A DNA stretch of 64,000 nucleotides from DATAQC01 sp038232455 (GTDB lineage Bacteria > Actinomycetota > Acidimicrobiia > Acidimicrobiales > AC-14): contig JBBSHU010000002.1 of assembly GCA_038232455.1 (NCBI GenBank), forward strand, positions 1 to 64,000. The letters run 5' to 3'. How positions within the stretch are numbered: the first letter of the stretch is position 1; each line of letters opens with the position of its first letter. The position numbers and the translations under genes are program-made. Below are positions 49,408-57,707 of the stretch, one piece after another. The notes under the pieces are model-generated. The model saw nothing but the letters and a program-made list of their open reading frames with translations. It ran no database searches and was not told the origin of the DNA.

Positions 49408-50188
49408 CTACCCGGTCAGGCCGGCCTGGACGGCAATGACGTTGAACACGGCCCCGTCGGGGCCGGCGACGACGGCAAAGCGCCCAGGCTCGATGTCTCT
49501 CGGGCCCATGAACAGACTGCCCCCGAGGTCGGTGACGCGGGCCACGGCGGCGTCGGCCGTCGGCCACCGAGAAGTACACGGCCCAGAAGGGCGGGACGTC
49601 GGTCGGCAGATTGGGCGGCTTGGCCATCATCCCGGCCACGGATCGACCTCCGACCTTCCACTCGGTGTAGCCACCGGGCGAACCGGGCTCGCCGTGGGTC
49701 TCCGCCTCCCATCCGAACACGGCCGAGTAGAAGGCCGTGGCCGCGGGGACGTCGGTGGTGATCAGCTCGCACCACGAGAAGGCGCCGGGCTCGTTCACCA
49801 GGCCCGCGCCTGCGTGGGTACCGGCCTGCCAGATCGAGAACACCGCACCCTGCGGGTCGGTCAGCACGGCCATGTGCCCGAAGCCCATCACGTCCATGGG
49901 CGGCACGAGGATGCTCCCGCCGTTGTCGGTGACCTTGGCGGTCAGCGCCGCCGCGTCATCGACGCTGATGTAGGTCGACCAGTAGGGCGTGCCGGGGTTC
50001 TGTTGAGGCCCGAGACCGGCCACCGGCTTGTCCTTGAGCATCGCCATCCGGTAGCCACCGCCTTCGGGCGAGCCCTCCTGCACGTCCCAGCCGAAGAGAG
50101 CGCTGTAGAACTTCGCCGCTTTGTCCGTGTCGGCCGTACCCAGGTCGACCCATGACGGCACGCCGTGCTCGTAGGACTTGATCTCCAT
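49408..50188 (-). pseudogene. Two-domain VOC (glyoxalase-like) protein, frameshifted
   Basis: Two tandem VOC (glyoxalase/dioxygenase-fold) domains, the first from residue 6 (EHGVPSWVDLGTADTDKAAKFY), the second from about 135 (FSWCELITTDVPAATAFYSAVF). At about 49550-49560 one extra base pushes the ribosome out of frame after AVYFSVAD, into an Arg-rich run. If that base is removed, the frame reads VARVTDLGGSLFMGPRDI and ends normally at the TAG at 49408, completing the second domain. It could be a recent mutation, programmed slippage or a sequencing error. A strong ribosome site (AGGAGG) precedes the ATG at 50188, so the gene was recently functional. Ligand unknown. Confidence 0.72.
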
Positions 50189-50225
50189 CGGACCCTCCTT
50201 TCGTCGGCCGGTTCTAACACGCGAG

Positions 50226-50252
50226 GGCCCTGCCGGCGGAAGGAGCAGGGCC
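50226..50252. terminator. Hairpin downstream of the phosphofructokinase gene
   Basis: GGCCCTGC (50226-50233) and GCAGGGCC (50245-50252) form an 8-base perfect stem with an 11-base loop between the phosphofructokinase stop and the VOC start. No U-run. Confidence 0.5.
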
Positions 50253-50274
50253 GGCCGAGGGACCGGACCGGGTC

Positions 50275-51306
50275 CTATCCGAAGAACTCCTGGGCCACTC
50301 CGTGATAGAGCCCGGGGTCGACCGTCTTGGACTCACCCACGGCCTCGGCCAACGGGACCCGCACGATCTGGCCGGCCTGAAGGGCCACCATGTGGCCGAA
50401 GGCCTTGTCGTGGACGGCGTCGATGGCGCCGATACCGAACCGCGTGGCCAGCACCCGGTCGAATGCGGTGGGTGTGCCACCCCGCTGGATGTGACCGAGG
50501 ATGGTGACCCGGGTCTCGAACCCGGTGCGCTTCTCGATCTCGCCCGCCACCACGTTGGCGATGCCCCCGAGACGCTCGTGGCCGAACTGGTCGACGTCGC
50601 CCGACTGGACGACCATGGTGCCCGCCTTGGGCTTGGCTCCCTCGGCCACCACGACCAAGGAGGCGAAGCGACCCCGCTCGTGGCGTCGGCGCAGGCGATC
50701 GGCCACCTCGTCGATGTCGAACTCCTCCTCGGGGATGAGGACCTCGGCCGCCCCCCCGGCGATTCCCGCGTAGGTGGCGATCCAGCCGGCGTCGCGACCC
50801 ATGACCTCGACCACCATCACCCGGTCGTGGGACTCGGCCGTGGTGTGGAGGCGGTCGATGGCGTCTGTGGCGATCTGCACGGCGGTGTGGAACCCGAAGG
50901 TGACCTCGGTGGCCGACAGGTCGTTGTCGATGGTCTTGGGGACGCCGACCACGCTCACGCCCTGGTCGCCGAGGCGGTGGGCGACCCCGAGGGTGTCGTC
51001 GCCGCCGATGGCCACCAGGGCGTCGATCCGCTGCTCACGCAGAGACCCCACCGCCCGCTCAGGCCCGCCGTCGACCTTGTAGGGATTGGTCCGGGAGGTG
51101 CCGAGGATCGTGCCTCCCCGAGGGAGGATGCCCCGGCAGCGCTCGACGTCGAGGGGCACCACGTCGCCCTCGAGGACTCCCCGCCAGCCGTCACGGAAAC
51201 CCACCAGCTCATCGCCGTAATGACGCTCCGCCTTGCGCACGACGGCCCGGATCACGGCATTCAGCCCGGGACAGTCGCCCCCACCGGTCAGGATCCCGAC
51301 GCGCAT
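50275..51306 (-). CDS. pfkA: 6-phosphofructokinase, probably pyrophosphate-dependent
   Basis: A 343-residue phosphofructokinase, the size and style of the actinobacterial mixed-substrate group. Nucleotide/phosphate-site motifs GGGDCPGLNAVIR and GGDDTLG (101-107) and the catalytic PKTIDNDL (123-130) with RDAGW and the C-terminal IQRGGTPTAFDR are present. In the E. coli numbering, which this protein happens to share, residue 104 is Asp and 124 is Lys, the pair associated with PPi instead of ATP specificity. The ATG at 51306 is 7 bases after a TAGGGT box; a GTG at 51315 would disrupt that. Confidence 0.88.
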   Translation of the reverse strand: MRVGILTGGGDCPGLNAVIRAVVRKAERHYGDELVGFRDGWRGVLEGDVVPLDVERCRGILPRGGTILGTSRTNPYKVDGGPERAVGSLREQRIDALVAIGGDDTLGVAHRLGDQGVSVVGVPKTIDNDLSATEVTFGFHTAVQIATDAIDRLHTTAESHDRVMVVEVMGRDAGWIATYAGIAGGAAEVLIPEEEFDIDEVADRLRRRHERGRFASLVVVAEGAKPKAGTMVVQSGDVDQFGHERLGGIANVVAGEIEKRTGFETRVTILGHIQRGGTPTAFDRVLATRFGIGAIDAVHDKAFGHMVALQAGQIVRVPLAEAVGESKTVDPGLYHGVAQEFFG

Positions 51307-51313
51307 CGCCGCC

Positions 51314-51319
51314 ACCCTA
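51314..51319 (-). promoter_or_regulatory. Leaderless-type -10 box of the phosphofructokinase gene
   Basis: TAGGGT on the minus strand, 7 bases before the ATG at 51306. This supports the ATG over the GTG at 51315. Confidence 0.45.
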
Positions 51320-51396
51320 CCCGTGGGTCCGACGACTCGAACCCTGGCGGGAGGCGCTCCGGGGGAGGGAGTGCTCGCTCGCCGCCAGGGCCGAGA

Positions 51397-52152
51397 TCAG
51401 GCGATCCGGCTCCCCGCCGCCTCAGCAGGGGCCGGATTCCTTCCGCCCAGATTCGTGCCGCCCAGCGGCGACTGGAGAGCCGCTTCGTCGAGACGCACGT
51501 CTCCGGCCACCCAGCCCAGATCGGCCAACCGGTGGTCGGCGATGCGGGCGACCGCTCCGACTTGGCGACGCTCCCGGGCCCGAAAGGGCCGGCCGCGGCG
51601 GCCGACGACCAGGGCGAGGCGTCCGTCGGAGAGTCCGGCCCAGGCGACATCGTCGGGGCCGCACTCACCGGAGACGGCCGCCGCCGAGGATCGGCTCCCG
51701 TTGACGAAGGCGATTAGCCAGGCCGGCGGGGGGGGCGCCCCCTCGCAGGCCCGCAGCAGACGCTGGTCGATTTCGACGACTGCCGACCACTCGGTCTCGA
51801 AGTCGAGCCTGGCCCGGGCGACCAACACGTCGAGCAGGGAGGCGGGCCCGGTCGCCGCCACCAGCGCCGAAGCCGTCTCCAGGGCATCGAGGCGAGGGTC
51901 GTGGAGCCGCTCGGGTGCCTGGCGGACATCTTCCACGTCGACACCGTCGACCTGGTTGATCTCCGATACGAGGAGAGGCACCAGGCTCTCGTCGGGAACT
52001 TGGATCACCAGCTCGTCGATGGCCTGACCACCATCGCGTTCGAGTATGTCGATACCGACCAGGTCACCCCGGACAGCACCGACCCGACTGGCCACGGCAC
52101 CGAGGGCACCGGGACGGTCCGGCAGCCACACCCGGAGGAGATAGGTCTGCAT
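51397..52152 (-). CDS. ACT-domain protein with uncharacterised C-terminal part
   Basis: A 251-residue protein. An N-terminal ACT domain (about 1-75: QTYLLRVWLPDRPGALGAVA and VGIDILERDGGQAIDELVI) is followed by about 170 residues I do not recognise, including LIAFVNGSRSSAAAVSGECG and RRQVGAVARIADHRLADLGWV. ACT domains bind amino acids, so this may be an amino-acid sensor; the C-terminal part looks like a GNAT- or GAF-type sensor fold but that is weak. The ATG at 52152 is 7 bases after a TAACGT box. Confidence 0.75.
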   Translation of the reverse strand: MQTYLLRVWLPDRPGALGAVASRVGAVRGDLVGIDILERDGGQAIDELVIQVPDESLVPLLVSEINQVDGVDVEDVRQAPERLHDPRLDALETASALVAATGPASLLDVLVARARLDFETEWSAVVEIDQRLLRACEGAPPPPAWLIAFVNGSRSSAAAVSGECGPDDVAWAGLSDGRLALVVGRRGRPFRARERRQVGAVARIADHRLADLGWVAGDVRLDEAALQSPLGGTNLGGRNPAPAEAAGSRIA

Positions 52153-52159
52153 TGGCCGC

Positions 52160-52165
52160 ACGTTA
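52160..52165 (-). promoter_or_regulatory. Leaderless-type -10 box of the ACT-domain gene
   Basis: TAACGT on the minus strand, 7 bases before the ATG at 52152. Confidence 0.45.
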
Positions 52166-52209
52166 GGACCGAGTTGTGAACGGCCGGTTACGGACGGACG
52201 ACGATGGCG

Positions 52210-52623
52210 TTACTCTCCGGCCAGGGGCGCCGGGCGGGTCCGGGCGTCGTCGACGAAGAGCAGGAGCTCGTCGGCATCGACCACCTGGGCCAGCTCCCAA
52301 CGCCAGCGGGCGAGGACGGGCTCGTCGTCGGCGACCACTGCGTAGGCGAAGGGCGCCCGGTAGGGCAGCCACGGCTGGCTGCCGAACAGGTCTACGAACG
52401 CCGGGTGAGTGGCCCAGGCCCGGCTGACGATCAGGTGGCCGGGGCGACACGCGCACTGATGGGTGAACACCACCCAGCCGGTGACGCCGTTGTCGTCACG
52501 CTCGATGTCGGCAGCGGCCACGCGCTCGAGTTCGAGGGCACGCCGACACTCCGAACACCGGAACACCACCAAGACCAGGTCGTGCGCCGGCCGCGGCCGC
52601 CGCTCGACACCTCGAGCGAACAT
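52210..52623 (-). CDS. Hypothetical protein with Cys pairs
   Basis: A 137-residue soluble protein without an obvious family. CSEC near residue 21 and CAC near 55 could bind a metal (VFRCSECRRALELERV, FTHQCACRPGHLIV). The second half (LFGSQPWLPYRAPFAYAVVA then WRWELAQVVDADELLLFVDD) looks like a compact alpha/beta domain. A good ribosome site (GGAGG) precedes the ATG at 52623. It lies between the ACT gene and the aminotransferase on the same strand. Confidence 0.65.
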   Translation of the reverse strand: MFARGVERRPRPAHDLVLVVFRCSECRRALELERVAAADIERDDNGVTGWVVFTHQCACRPGHLIVSRAWATHPAFVDLFGSQPWLPYRAPFAYAVVADDEPVLARWRWELAQVVDADELLLFVDDARTRPAPLAGE

Positions 52624-52773
52624 CGGTAATCCTCCATGGAAAGACCCCCGAACGTCCTGGTGGACGCCCTCTTCATCCCAACAGACATCTGGGATACCCC
52701 ATTTGATACATCCAAATCGCCTCGATTGTTCCGCGAGTGGACGACCAGGTCGGACTTGCAGGGCCACCGGCTG

Positions 52774-53946
52774 CTACAGCTTGGTGAGGGCCCGGCGGAG
52801 GTTGCGCACGGCCTGGCCGATGCGCTGCTCGTTCTCGATGAGGGCGAAGCGCACGTAGCCGTCGCCCGTCGGCCCGAAGCCGATGCCCGGCGAGGTCGCC
52901 ACCCTGGCCTCGCGTACGAGGAACGAGGCGAACTCGAGCGATCCCATCTCCCGGTAGGGCTCGGGGATGGGGGCCCACACGAACATGGTGGCCTGGGGTC
53001 GCTCCACCTCCCACCCGATGCGGTTCAACCCGTCGCACAGGGCGTTGCGACGGTTCCAGTAGATCTCGTTGACCACCTTGGGGTAGTCGGGGGCCTCGTT
53101 CATGGCCACGATGGCAGCGATCTGGATGGGCTGGAACGTGCCGTAGTCGAGGTAGGACTTGATCTTGGCCAGGGCGGCGACGATCTCGGGATTGCCGACG
53201 CAGAACCCCACTCTCCATCCGGCCATGGAGAACGACTTGGTGAGGGTGTAGAGCTCGACGGCCACGTCCTTGGCTCCCGGAACCTGCAGGATCGACGGCG
53301 GCTGATAGCCGTCGAAGGCGGTGTCGGAGTAGGCGAAGTCATGGACGAGGATCACGTTGTGCTCGCGGGCGAAGGCCACGATCCGCTCCAACCAGGCCAG
53401 GTCGACGCACGTCGTCGTGGGGTTGTGGGGAAACGACATGACGATGACACGGGGGTGGGGCCAGGCGTTCTCCCACGCGTCCATGAGGTTGGCGAAGAAG
53501 TCCTCCCCCTCCCCGAGACGGACCTGGCGCACGTCGGCCCCGGCGAACAGCGGAGCGTAGATGTGGATCGGGTACGACGGTGTCGGCACCAGGGCGGTGT
53601 CGCCCGGCCCGAGCAGGACCCACATGAGGTGGGACAGGCCCTCCTTGGCCCCGATGGTGTTGATGACCTCGGTGTCGGGGTCGAGGTCGACGCCGAAGCG
53701 GCGCTGGTAGAGGTCGCACACCGCAGCCCGGAGCTTGGGGATGCCCCGGCTCGATGAGTACCTGTGGTTGCGGGGGTTACGGGCGGCCTCGGCCAACTTC
53801 TCTACGGCCACGTCGGGAGAGGCGATGTCGGGGTTGCCGAAGCCGAGGTCGATGACGTCCTCACCTGCGCGCCGGGCGGCCATCTTCAACCCGTCGATGA
53901 CGGTGAAGACGTACGGGGGCAGGGCGTTGATGCGCCGAAATTCCAT
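52774..53946 (-). CDS. Alanine-type aminotransferase (class I/II)
   Basis: A 390-residue fold type I PLP enzyme. The PLP lysine is Lys 237 in LTKSFSMAGWRVGF, with Asn 175, Asp 203, Tyr 206 and Arg 245 completing the cofactor site (SFPHNPTTT, VHDFAYSD). Pattern and length match the AlaC/YfdZ-like glutamate-pyruvate aminotransferases rather than aspartate aminotransferases. Strong ribosome site (GAGAGG) before the ATG at 53946. It follows the F420-type oxidoreductase gene by about 30 bases. Confidence 0.9.
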   Translation of the reverse strand: MEFRRINALPPYVFTVIDGLKMAARRAGEDVIDLGFGNPDIASPDVAVEKLAEAARNPRNHRYSSSRGIPKLRAAVCDLYQRRFGVDLDPDTEVINTIGAKEGLSHLMWVLLGPGDTALVPTPSYPIHIYAPLFAGADVRQVRLGEGEDFFANLMDAWENAWPHPRVIVMSFPHNPTTTCVDLAWLERIVAFAREHNVILVHDFAYSDTAFDGYQPPSILQVPGAKDVAVELYTLTKSFSMAGWRVGFCVGNPEIVAALAKIKSYLDYGTFQPIQIAAIVAMNEAPDYPKVVNEIYWNRRNALCDGLNRIGWEVERPQATMFVWAPIPEPYREMGSLEFASFLVREARVATSPGIGFGPTGDGYVRFALIENEQRIGQAVRNLRRALTKL

Positions 53947-53978
53947 TGCGTTCCTCTCGGCCTGGCGGCGTGGCGAGG

Positions 53979-54788
53979 CTACCGGGCCGCGGCGGCCGCC
54001 TCGGCGACATTGTCGACCGCCCGGGGGTCGGACCCGATGTCGATGGGAGCGCACACGGCCCATGCCGCGCCGGTGGCGGCCAGGGCGCCGAGGTGGCGGC
54101 TGAGGTCGTCGACGGTGCCATGGACCAGGCCCGGGCGGTCACCGTGGCGGGCCAACTTCTGGCGAGCCTCCTCGACCGTGCGGCCCACCAGGACCTGGCC
54201 ACCCCAGCTCGTCGCCACGTCCTCGGCGGCAAAGCTGCGGAGCTCCGCGTCGAACCCCGTCACCGCGGCGGCAAAGCCGCGAGCGTCGACGCCCCAGAGA
54301 TTCCATCCGTCGGAGGCGGCCGCGGCCCGGCGCACCGCCTTGGACCGGCCGCCGACCCAGGTGGCCACACCGGCGCCCCGCAAACGAAGACAGCACCCGA
54401 CCAGTGCAACCACCCGGTCATCCACCGATCCGAAGCCCACGCCGTAGGCCTCGTTCTCGGCCCGGTTGGCGCTGTCGCCGGTGCCCAGCGTGACCAGGAG
54501 GCGGTCCCCCACCATCGCCTGGAGGGTCAGCATGGCGTTGACCAGCACATCGTCGGACAGCACCGACACCCGGGCGACGAGAGGGCCCAGGATCAGGCGT
54601 TCGGTCTCGGCGGCCAGGGCGCCGAGCAGGACGTTGCTGTATAGAGCCGGTCGATCGGGGCGACCGAGGGGCCACAGGTGATCGAAGACGAACACGCCGT
54701 CGAGACCGACGCGCTCGGCCGCCCTGGCCGTGGCGAGAGCGGGCTCGGCGTCGTCGCGGAACTGGGGTAGTGAGATCCCGACGCGCAC
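53979..54788 (-). CDS. LLM-class F420-type oxidoreductase
   Basis: A 269-residue luciferase-like TIM-barrel protein of the actinobacterial F420-dependent type. Family segments are VRVGISLPQFRDDAEP, AERVGLDGVFVFDHLWPLG and GDRLLVTLGTGDSANRAENEAYG. The usual N-terminal domain is complete, but it is shorter than many relatives. The start is a GTG at 54788, 4 bases after the ROK stop, so the three genes 53979-55758 are probably co-transcribed. Substrate unknown. Confidence 0.86.
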   Translation of the reverse strand: MRVGISLPQFRDDAEPALATARAAERVGLDGVFVFDHLWPLGRPDRPALYSNVLLGALAAETERLILGPLVARVSVLSDDVLVNAMLTLQAMVGDRLLVTLGTGDSANRAENEAYGVGFGSVDDRVVALVGCCLRLRGAGVATWVGGRSKAVRRAAAASDGWNLWGVDARGFAAAVTGFDAELRSFAAEDVATSWGGQVLVGRTVEEARQKLARHGDRPGLVHGTVDDLSRHLGALAATGAAWAVCAPIDIGSDPRAVDNVAEAAAAAR

Positions 54789-54792
54789 GGGC

Positions 54793-55758
54793 CTAGCCCG
54801 TGCCGGCGGCCAGGAGTGCCGCCCCGATCGCCCCGGCGCGCTCACCGAGGAGGGCGGCGACGATTTCCACTTCCGGACGCCGGTCCGACCCGAAGAGCAG
54901 GTCGGCCAGCGCCGTCCGGATGGGCCCGAGGAGCGTCTCGCCCGCCCTGACCAGACCGCCCCCGAGCACGAAGGCCTGGGGGTCGAAGATGTTCACCAGG
55001 TTGGCCAGGCCCAGTGCCGTCCACCACGCGAAGCGGTCCATGACCTCGGCGGCCAGGGCGTCGCCCTCAGCCGCGGCGGCGGTGACGTGTTCGCCGCGAA
55101 CGTCTTCGACCCTGCCGCCGGCCAGCTCCACCATCCTATTTCCCTTATCCGCCATCCCGATCAGGGGGCCGCTCGGGCCCTGGGCTTTGGCAGCCTCGCG
55201 GCCCAGCCGCCCGAGGCCGTTACCCGACGAAAACCGCTCCCAGCACCCGCGCTGCCCGCACGGGCAGGGGGGCCCTCCGGGGTCGACCACCATGTGCCCG
55301 ACCTCACCGGCGAAGCCGTTGGCCCCGCGGTGCACCCGGCCTCCGAGGATGATCCCGCCGCCGATGCCCGTGCCCAGCGTGACGAGGATGACGTCGTCGA
55401 ACCCTCGCGCCGCCCCCATCTCCCGCTCGCCCCAGGCCGCGCAGGTCGCGTCGTTCTCCACCGTCACCCGCAGGCCCGTGGTGTCCTCGAGCACCGACCG
55501 CAGGTCGAGGCCACCCTCGACCTCCAGGTTGGGGGCGACGTGGAGGGTACCGTGGCGATCGACCAACCCGGGGGCACCGACGCACACGGCCTGGAGCGCC
55601 GACGCCCCCCCGAGGGCGCCTACCACTCCCGCGAGGTCGGCCACGACGGCATCGGTGCCCTTCGGCGTGGGCACGCGCGTCTCGGCCACGATCACGCCGT
55701 CGTCGAGAACCACCCCCAGGCACTTGGTCCCGCCCAGGTCGATGCCACAGCAGGCCAC
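54793..55758 (-). CDS. ROK-family glucokinase
   Basis: A 321-residue ROK kinase, probably a glucokinase. The phosphate loop GIDLGGTKCLGVV, catalytic Asp 103 (ENDATCAAWGE), zinc residues His 155 with Cys 165, 167 and 172 (GHMVVDPGGPPCPCGQRGCWE), and the carbohydrate-binding GGGLVRAGETLLGPI motif are present. It lies directly downstream of the trehalase gene (8 bases), which would supply its glucose. Residues about 194-201 (GPSGPLIG) are encoded by a copy of the dispersed repeat, in an exposed region before a helix. Confidence 0.92.
   Translation of the reverse strand: MACCGIDLGGTKCLGVVLDDGVIVAETRVPTPKGTDAVVADLAGVVGALGGASALQAVCVGAPGLVDRHGTLHVAPNLEVEGGLDLRSVLEDTTGLRVTVENDATCAAWGEREMGAARGFDDVILVTLGTGIGGGIILGGRVHRGANGFAGEVGHMVVDPGGPPCPCGQRGCWERFSSGNGLGRLGREAAKAQGPSGPLIGMADKGNRMVELAGGRVEDVRGEHVTAAAAEGDALAAEVMDRFAWWTALGLANLVNIFDPQAFVLGGGLVRAGETLLGPIRTALADLLFGSDRRPEVEIVAALLGERAGAIGAALLAAGTG
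55153..55180 (+). repeat. Dispersed 30-bp repeat copy E
   Basis: Reads CCATCCCGATCAGGGGGCC then GCTCGGGCCC. It is antisense to the ROK gene and encodes GPSGPLIG there, in a frame where the TGA of the reverse complement is not read. Confidence 0.7.
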
Positions 55759-55766
55759 GGTCGCTT

Positions 55767-57668
55767 CTAGCTCGAGAGGGGGTGGGGGGTGACGAAACGG
55801 CGGGTGTCCTGGCGGCCCTCGGCCTTGATGACGTGCATGAGGGCGTTGATGAGCGCCAGGTGGGTGAAGGCCTGGGGGAAGTTGCCCAGGTGGCGCCCCG
55901 ACCTGGGGTCGATCTCCTCGGCGTAGAGCAGCAGGGGGCTGGCGAAGGACAGAAGGCGTTCGCAGAGCTCGCGGGCCCTTTCGTGCTCGCCGATCTCCGA
56001 CAGCGCCGACGCCAGCCAGAACGAGCAGATGGCGAAGGTGCCTTCCTCGCCCGACAGGCCGTCGTCGGTCTCCTCCACCCGGTAACGCAGCACCAGGCCG
56101 TCGACGGTGAGCTCATCGGCGATGGCCAGCACCGTCGCTCGCACTCGTTCGTCGTCGGACGGGAGAAATCGCACCAGGGGCAGCAGAAGATTCGAGGCGT
56201 CAAGGGCATCGGTCTCGTAGTGCTGCACGAACACGCCCCGCTTGTCGACGCCGTGTTCGCAGAGGTCGGCATGGATCTCGGCGGCAACCTCGTCCCAGGA
56301 CTCAGCCAGTTCGTCGTCGTCGTGGAGGCGGGCCAGGCGGGCGCCGCGGTCAACGGCCACCCAGCACATGAGCTTGGACGAGGTGAAATGGCGAGGTGCG
56401 CCCCGCACCTCCCAGATGCCCCGATCGGGCTTCCGCCAGTGCTCGATCGCCGCCTCGACCTGGAGCTTGAGGAGGGGCCAGACTCGCTCGGGGAGGTAGT
56501 CGCGCGACTTGGCATGGAGGTACACCGAATCGAGGACCGCCCCCCACACGTCGTGCTGCTCCTGGTCGTAGGCCCCGTTGCCGATGCGCACCGGTTGGGC
56601 CCCTTCGTACCCGCTGAGATGGTCGAGGACCTGCTCGTCGAGGCGGCGCTCGCCGCCGACGCCGTACATGATCTGGAGGGGTTGATCGCCGTCGCAGGCG
56701 TCGGCGATGAAGTAGAAGAAGTCATTGGCTTCGGCGTCGAAGCCCAGGGTGTACAGCCCCCAGAGCGCGAATGTGGAGTCGCGGATCCAGCTGTAGCGGT
56801 AGTCCCAGTTGCGCTGGCCTCCCGGCGTCTCGGGCAGCGACGTCGTGGCCGCAGCCAACAGCGCACCCGTGGGTGAGTAGGTGAGGCCTTTGAGGGTGAG
56901 GGCGCTGCGCTGGAGGTGGGTTCGCCACGGGTGGTCGGGGAATTCACCGTGGTTGAGCCACTGGCGCCAGTACTCGGCGGTGCGCCAGCTGCGTTCGTAG
57001 GCGTCGTCCCAGGTGGTGGGCGGATCCTGCTCACCCCAGGCCAGGGCGACGAACACGTCCATGCCCTCGCGCATCTGGGTGCGGGCGTGGGCACCCCGAC
57101 CCTCGAACCCGAGACGCATGTTGGTGGTCAGGCGCAACGTGAGCTCGTCGGCCTCGTCACGAACCACGGCCTCGCCGTAGCCGTCACCCTGGTAGTCCCA
57201 GTGGCCCGACCGCCGGCCGTAATCGAACACCGGCTCGCAGGTGAGATTGATCTCGGCTGTCCCGCTCACGCATCGGATCGTGCGCAACAGGACGTGCTCG
57301 GCCTCGAAGTCGGTGGGTGACCGACGGTAGTTGTGAGACCGGTGGGAGTCGTGGTACCACGCCCGCATGCAGAGGGCATCACGGGTGATGAGCCAGCCCG
57401 TGGGCAACTGCCAGGTCGTCTCGACCACGAGGGTGCCGGGGAGATAACGCCGCCCCGCCGGCACCGTGACGTCGGTGGGCCCCACGTGGAACCCGCCCGC
57501 CGAACGGTCGAGCATCGCCCCGAAGACGCTGGGGCTGTCGGGCCGGGGAATGCAGAGCCATTCGACGTTCCCGCTCGGAGCGATCAGCGTGGTCGTCTCG
57601 CAGTCGGAGAGAAACGCATAGGAGGCGATCGGGGGATAGGGACTCCGACCCGGGTAGCTGTCACTCAT
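55767..57668 (-). CDS. GH15 glycoside hydrolase, probable trehalase
   Basis: A 633-residue GH15-family enzyme of the actinobacterial trehalase type (as in mycobacteria), not a secreted glucoamylase: there is no signal peptide. An N-terminal beta-sandwich (FLSDCETTTLIAPSGNVEWLC) is followed by the (alpha/alpha)6 barrel with QRNWDYRYSWIRDSTFALW and GIWEVRGAPRHFTSSKLMCWV, both typical of this subgroup, and a C-terminal EEGTFAICSFWLASAL. Expected to hydrolyse alpha,alpha-trehalose to two glucose units in the cytosol. Located upstream of the ROK glucokinase. The ATG at 57668 is 8 bases after a TACGAT box. Confidence 0.9.
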   Translation of the reverse strand: MSDSYPGRSPYPPIASYAFLSDCETTTLIAPSGNVEWLCIPRPDSPSVFGAMLDRSAGGFHVGPTDVTVPAGRRYLPGTLVVETTWQLPTGWLITRDALCMRAWYHDSHRSHNYRRSPTDFEAEHVLLRTIRCVSGTAEINLTCEPVFDYGRRSGHWDYQGDGYGEAVVRDEADELTLRLTTNMRLGFEGRGAHARTQMREGMDVFVALAWGEQDPPTTWDDAYERSWRTAEYWRQWLNHGEFPDHPWRTHLQRSALTLKGLTYSPTGALLAAATTSLPETPGGQRNWDYRYSWIRDSTFALWGLYTLGFDAEANDFFYFIADACDGDQPLQIMYGVGGERRLDEQVLDHLSGYEGAQPVRIGNGAYDQEQHDVWGAVLDSVYLHAKSRDYLPERVWPLLKLQVEAAIEHWRKPDRGIWEVRGAPRHFTSSKLMCWVAVDRGARLARLHDDDELAESWDEVAAEIHADLCEHGVDKRGVFVQHYETDALDASNLLLPLVRFLPSDDERVRATVLAIADELTVDGLVLRYRVEETDDGLSGEEGTFAICSFWLASALSEIGEHERARELCERLLSFASPLLLYAEEIDPRSGRHLGNFPQAFTHLALINALMHVIKAEGRQDTRRFVTPHPLSS

Positions 57669-57676
57669 GGAACACG

Positions 57677-57682
57677 ATCGTA
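57677..57682 (-). promoter_or_regulatory. Leaderless-type -10 box of the trehalase gene
   Basis: TACGAT on the minus strand, 8 bases before the ATG at 57668. Confidence 0.45.
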
Positions 57683-57707
57683 GTAACCGGGACCTGGCGT
57701 GCCGTCC

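Noticed and set aside
48596..50188. A single 530-residue VOC-methyltransferase fusion
   Set aside because: The join passes through an Arg-rich run where the VOC frame breaks. Restoring one base ends the VOC domain at a TAG just before the methyltransferase start, so these are two genes.
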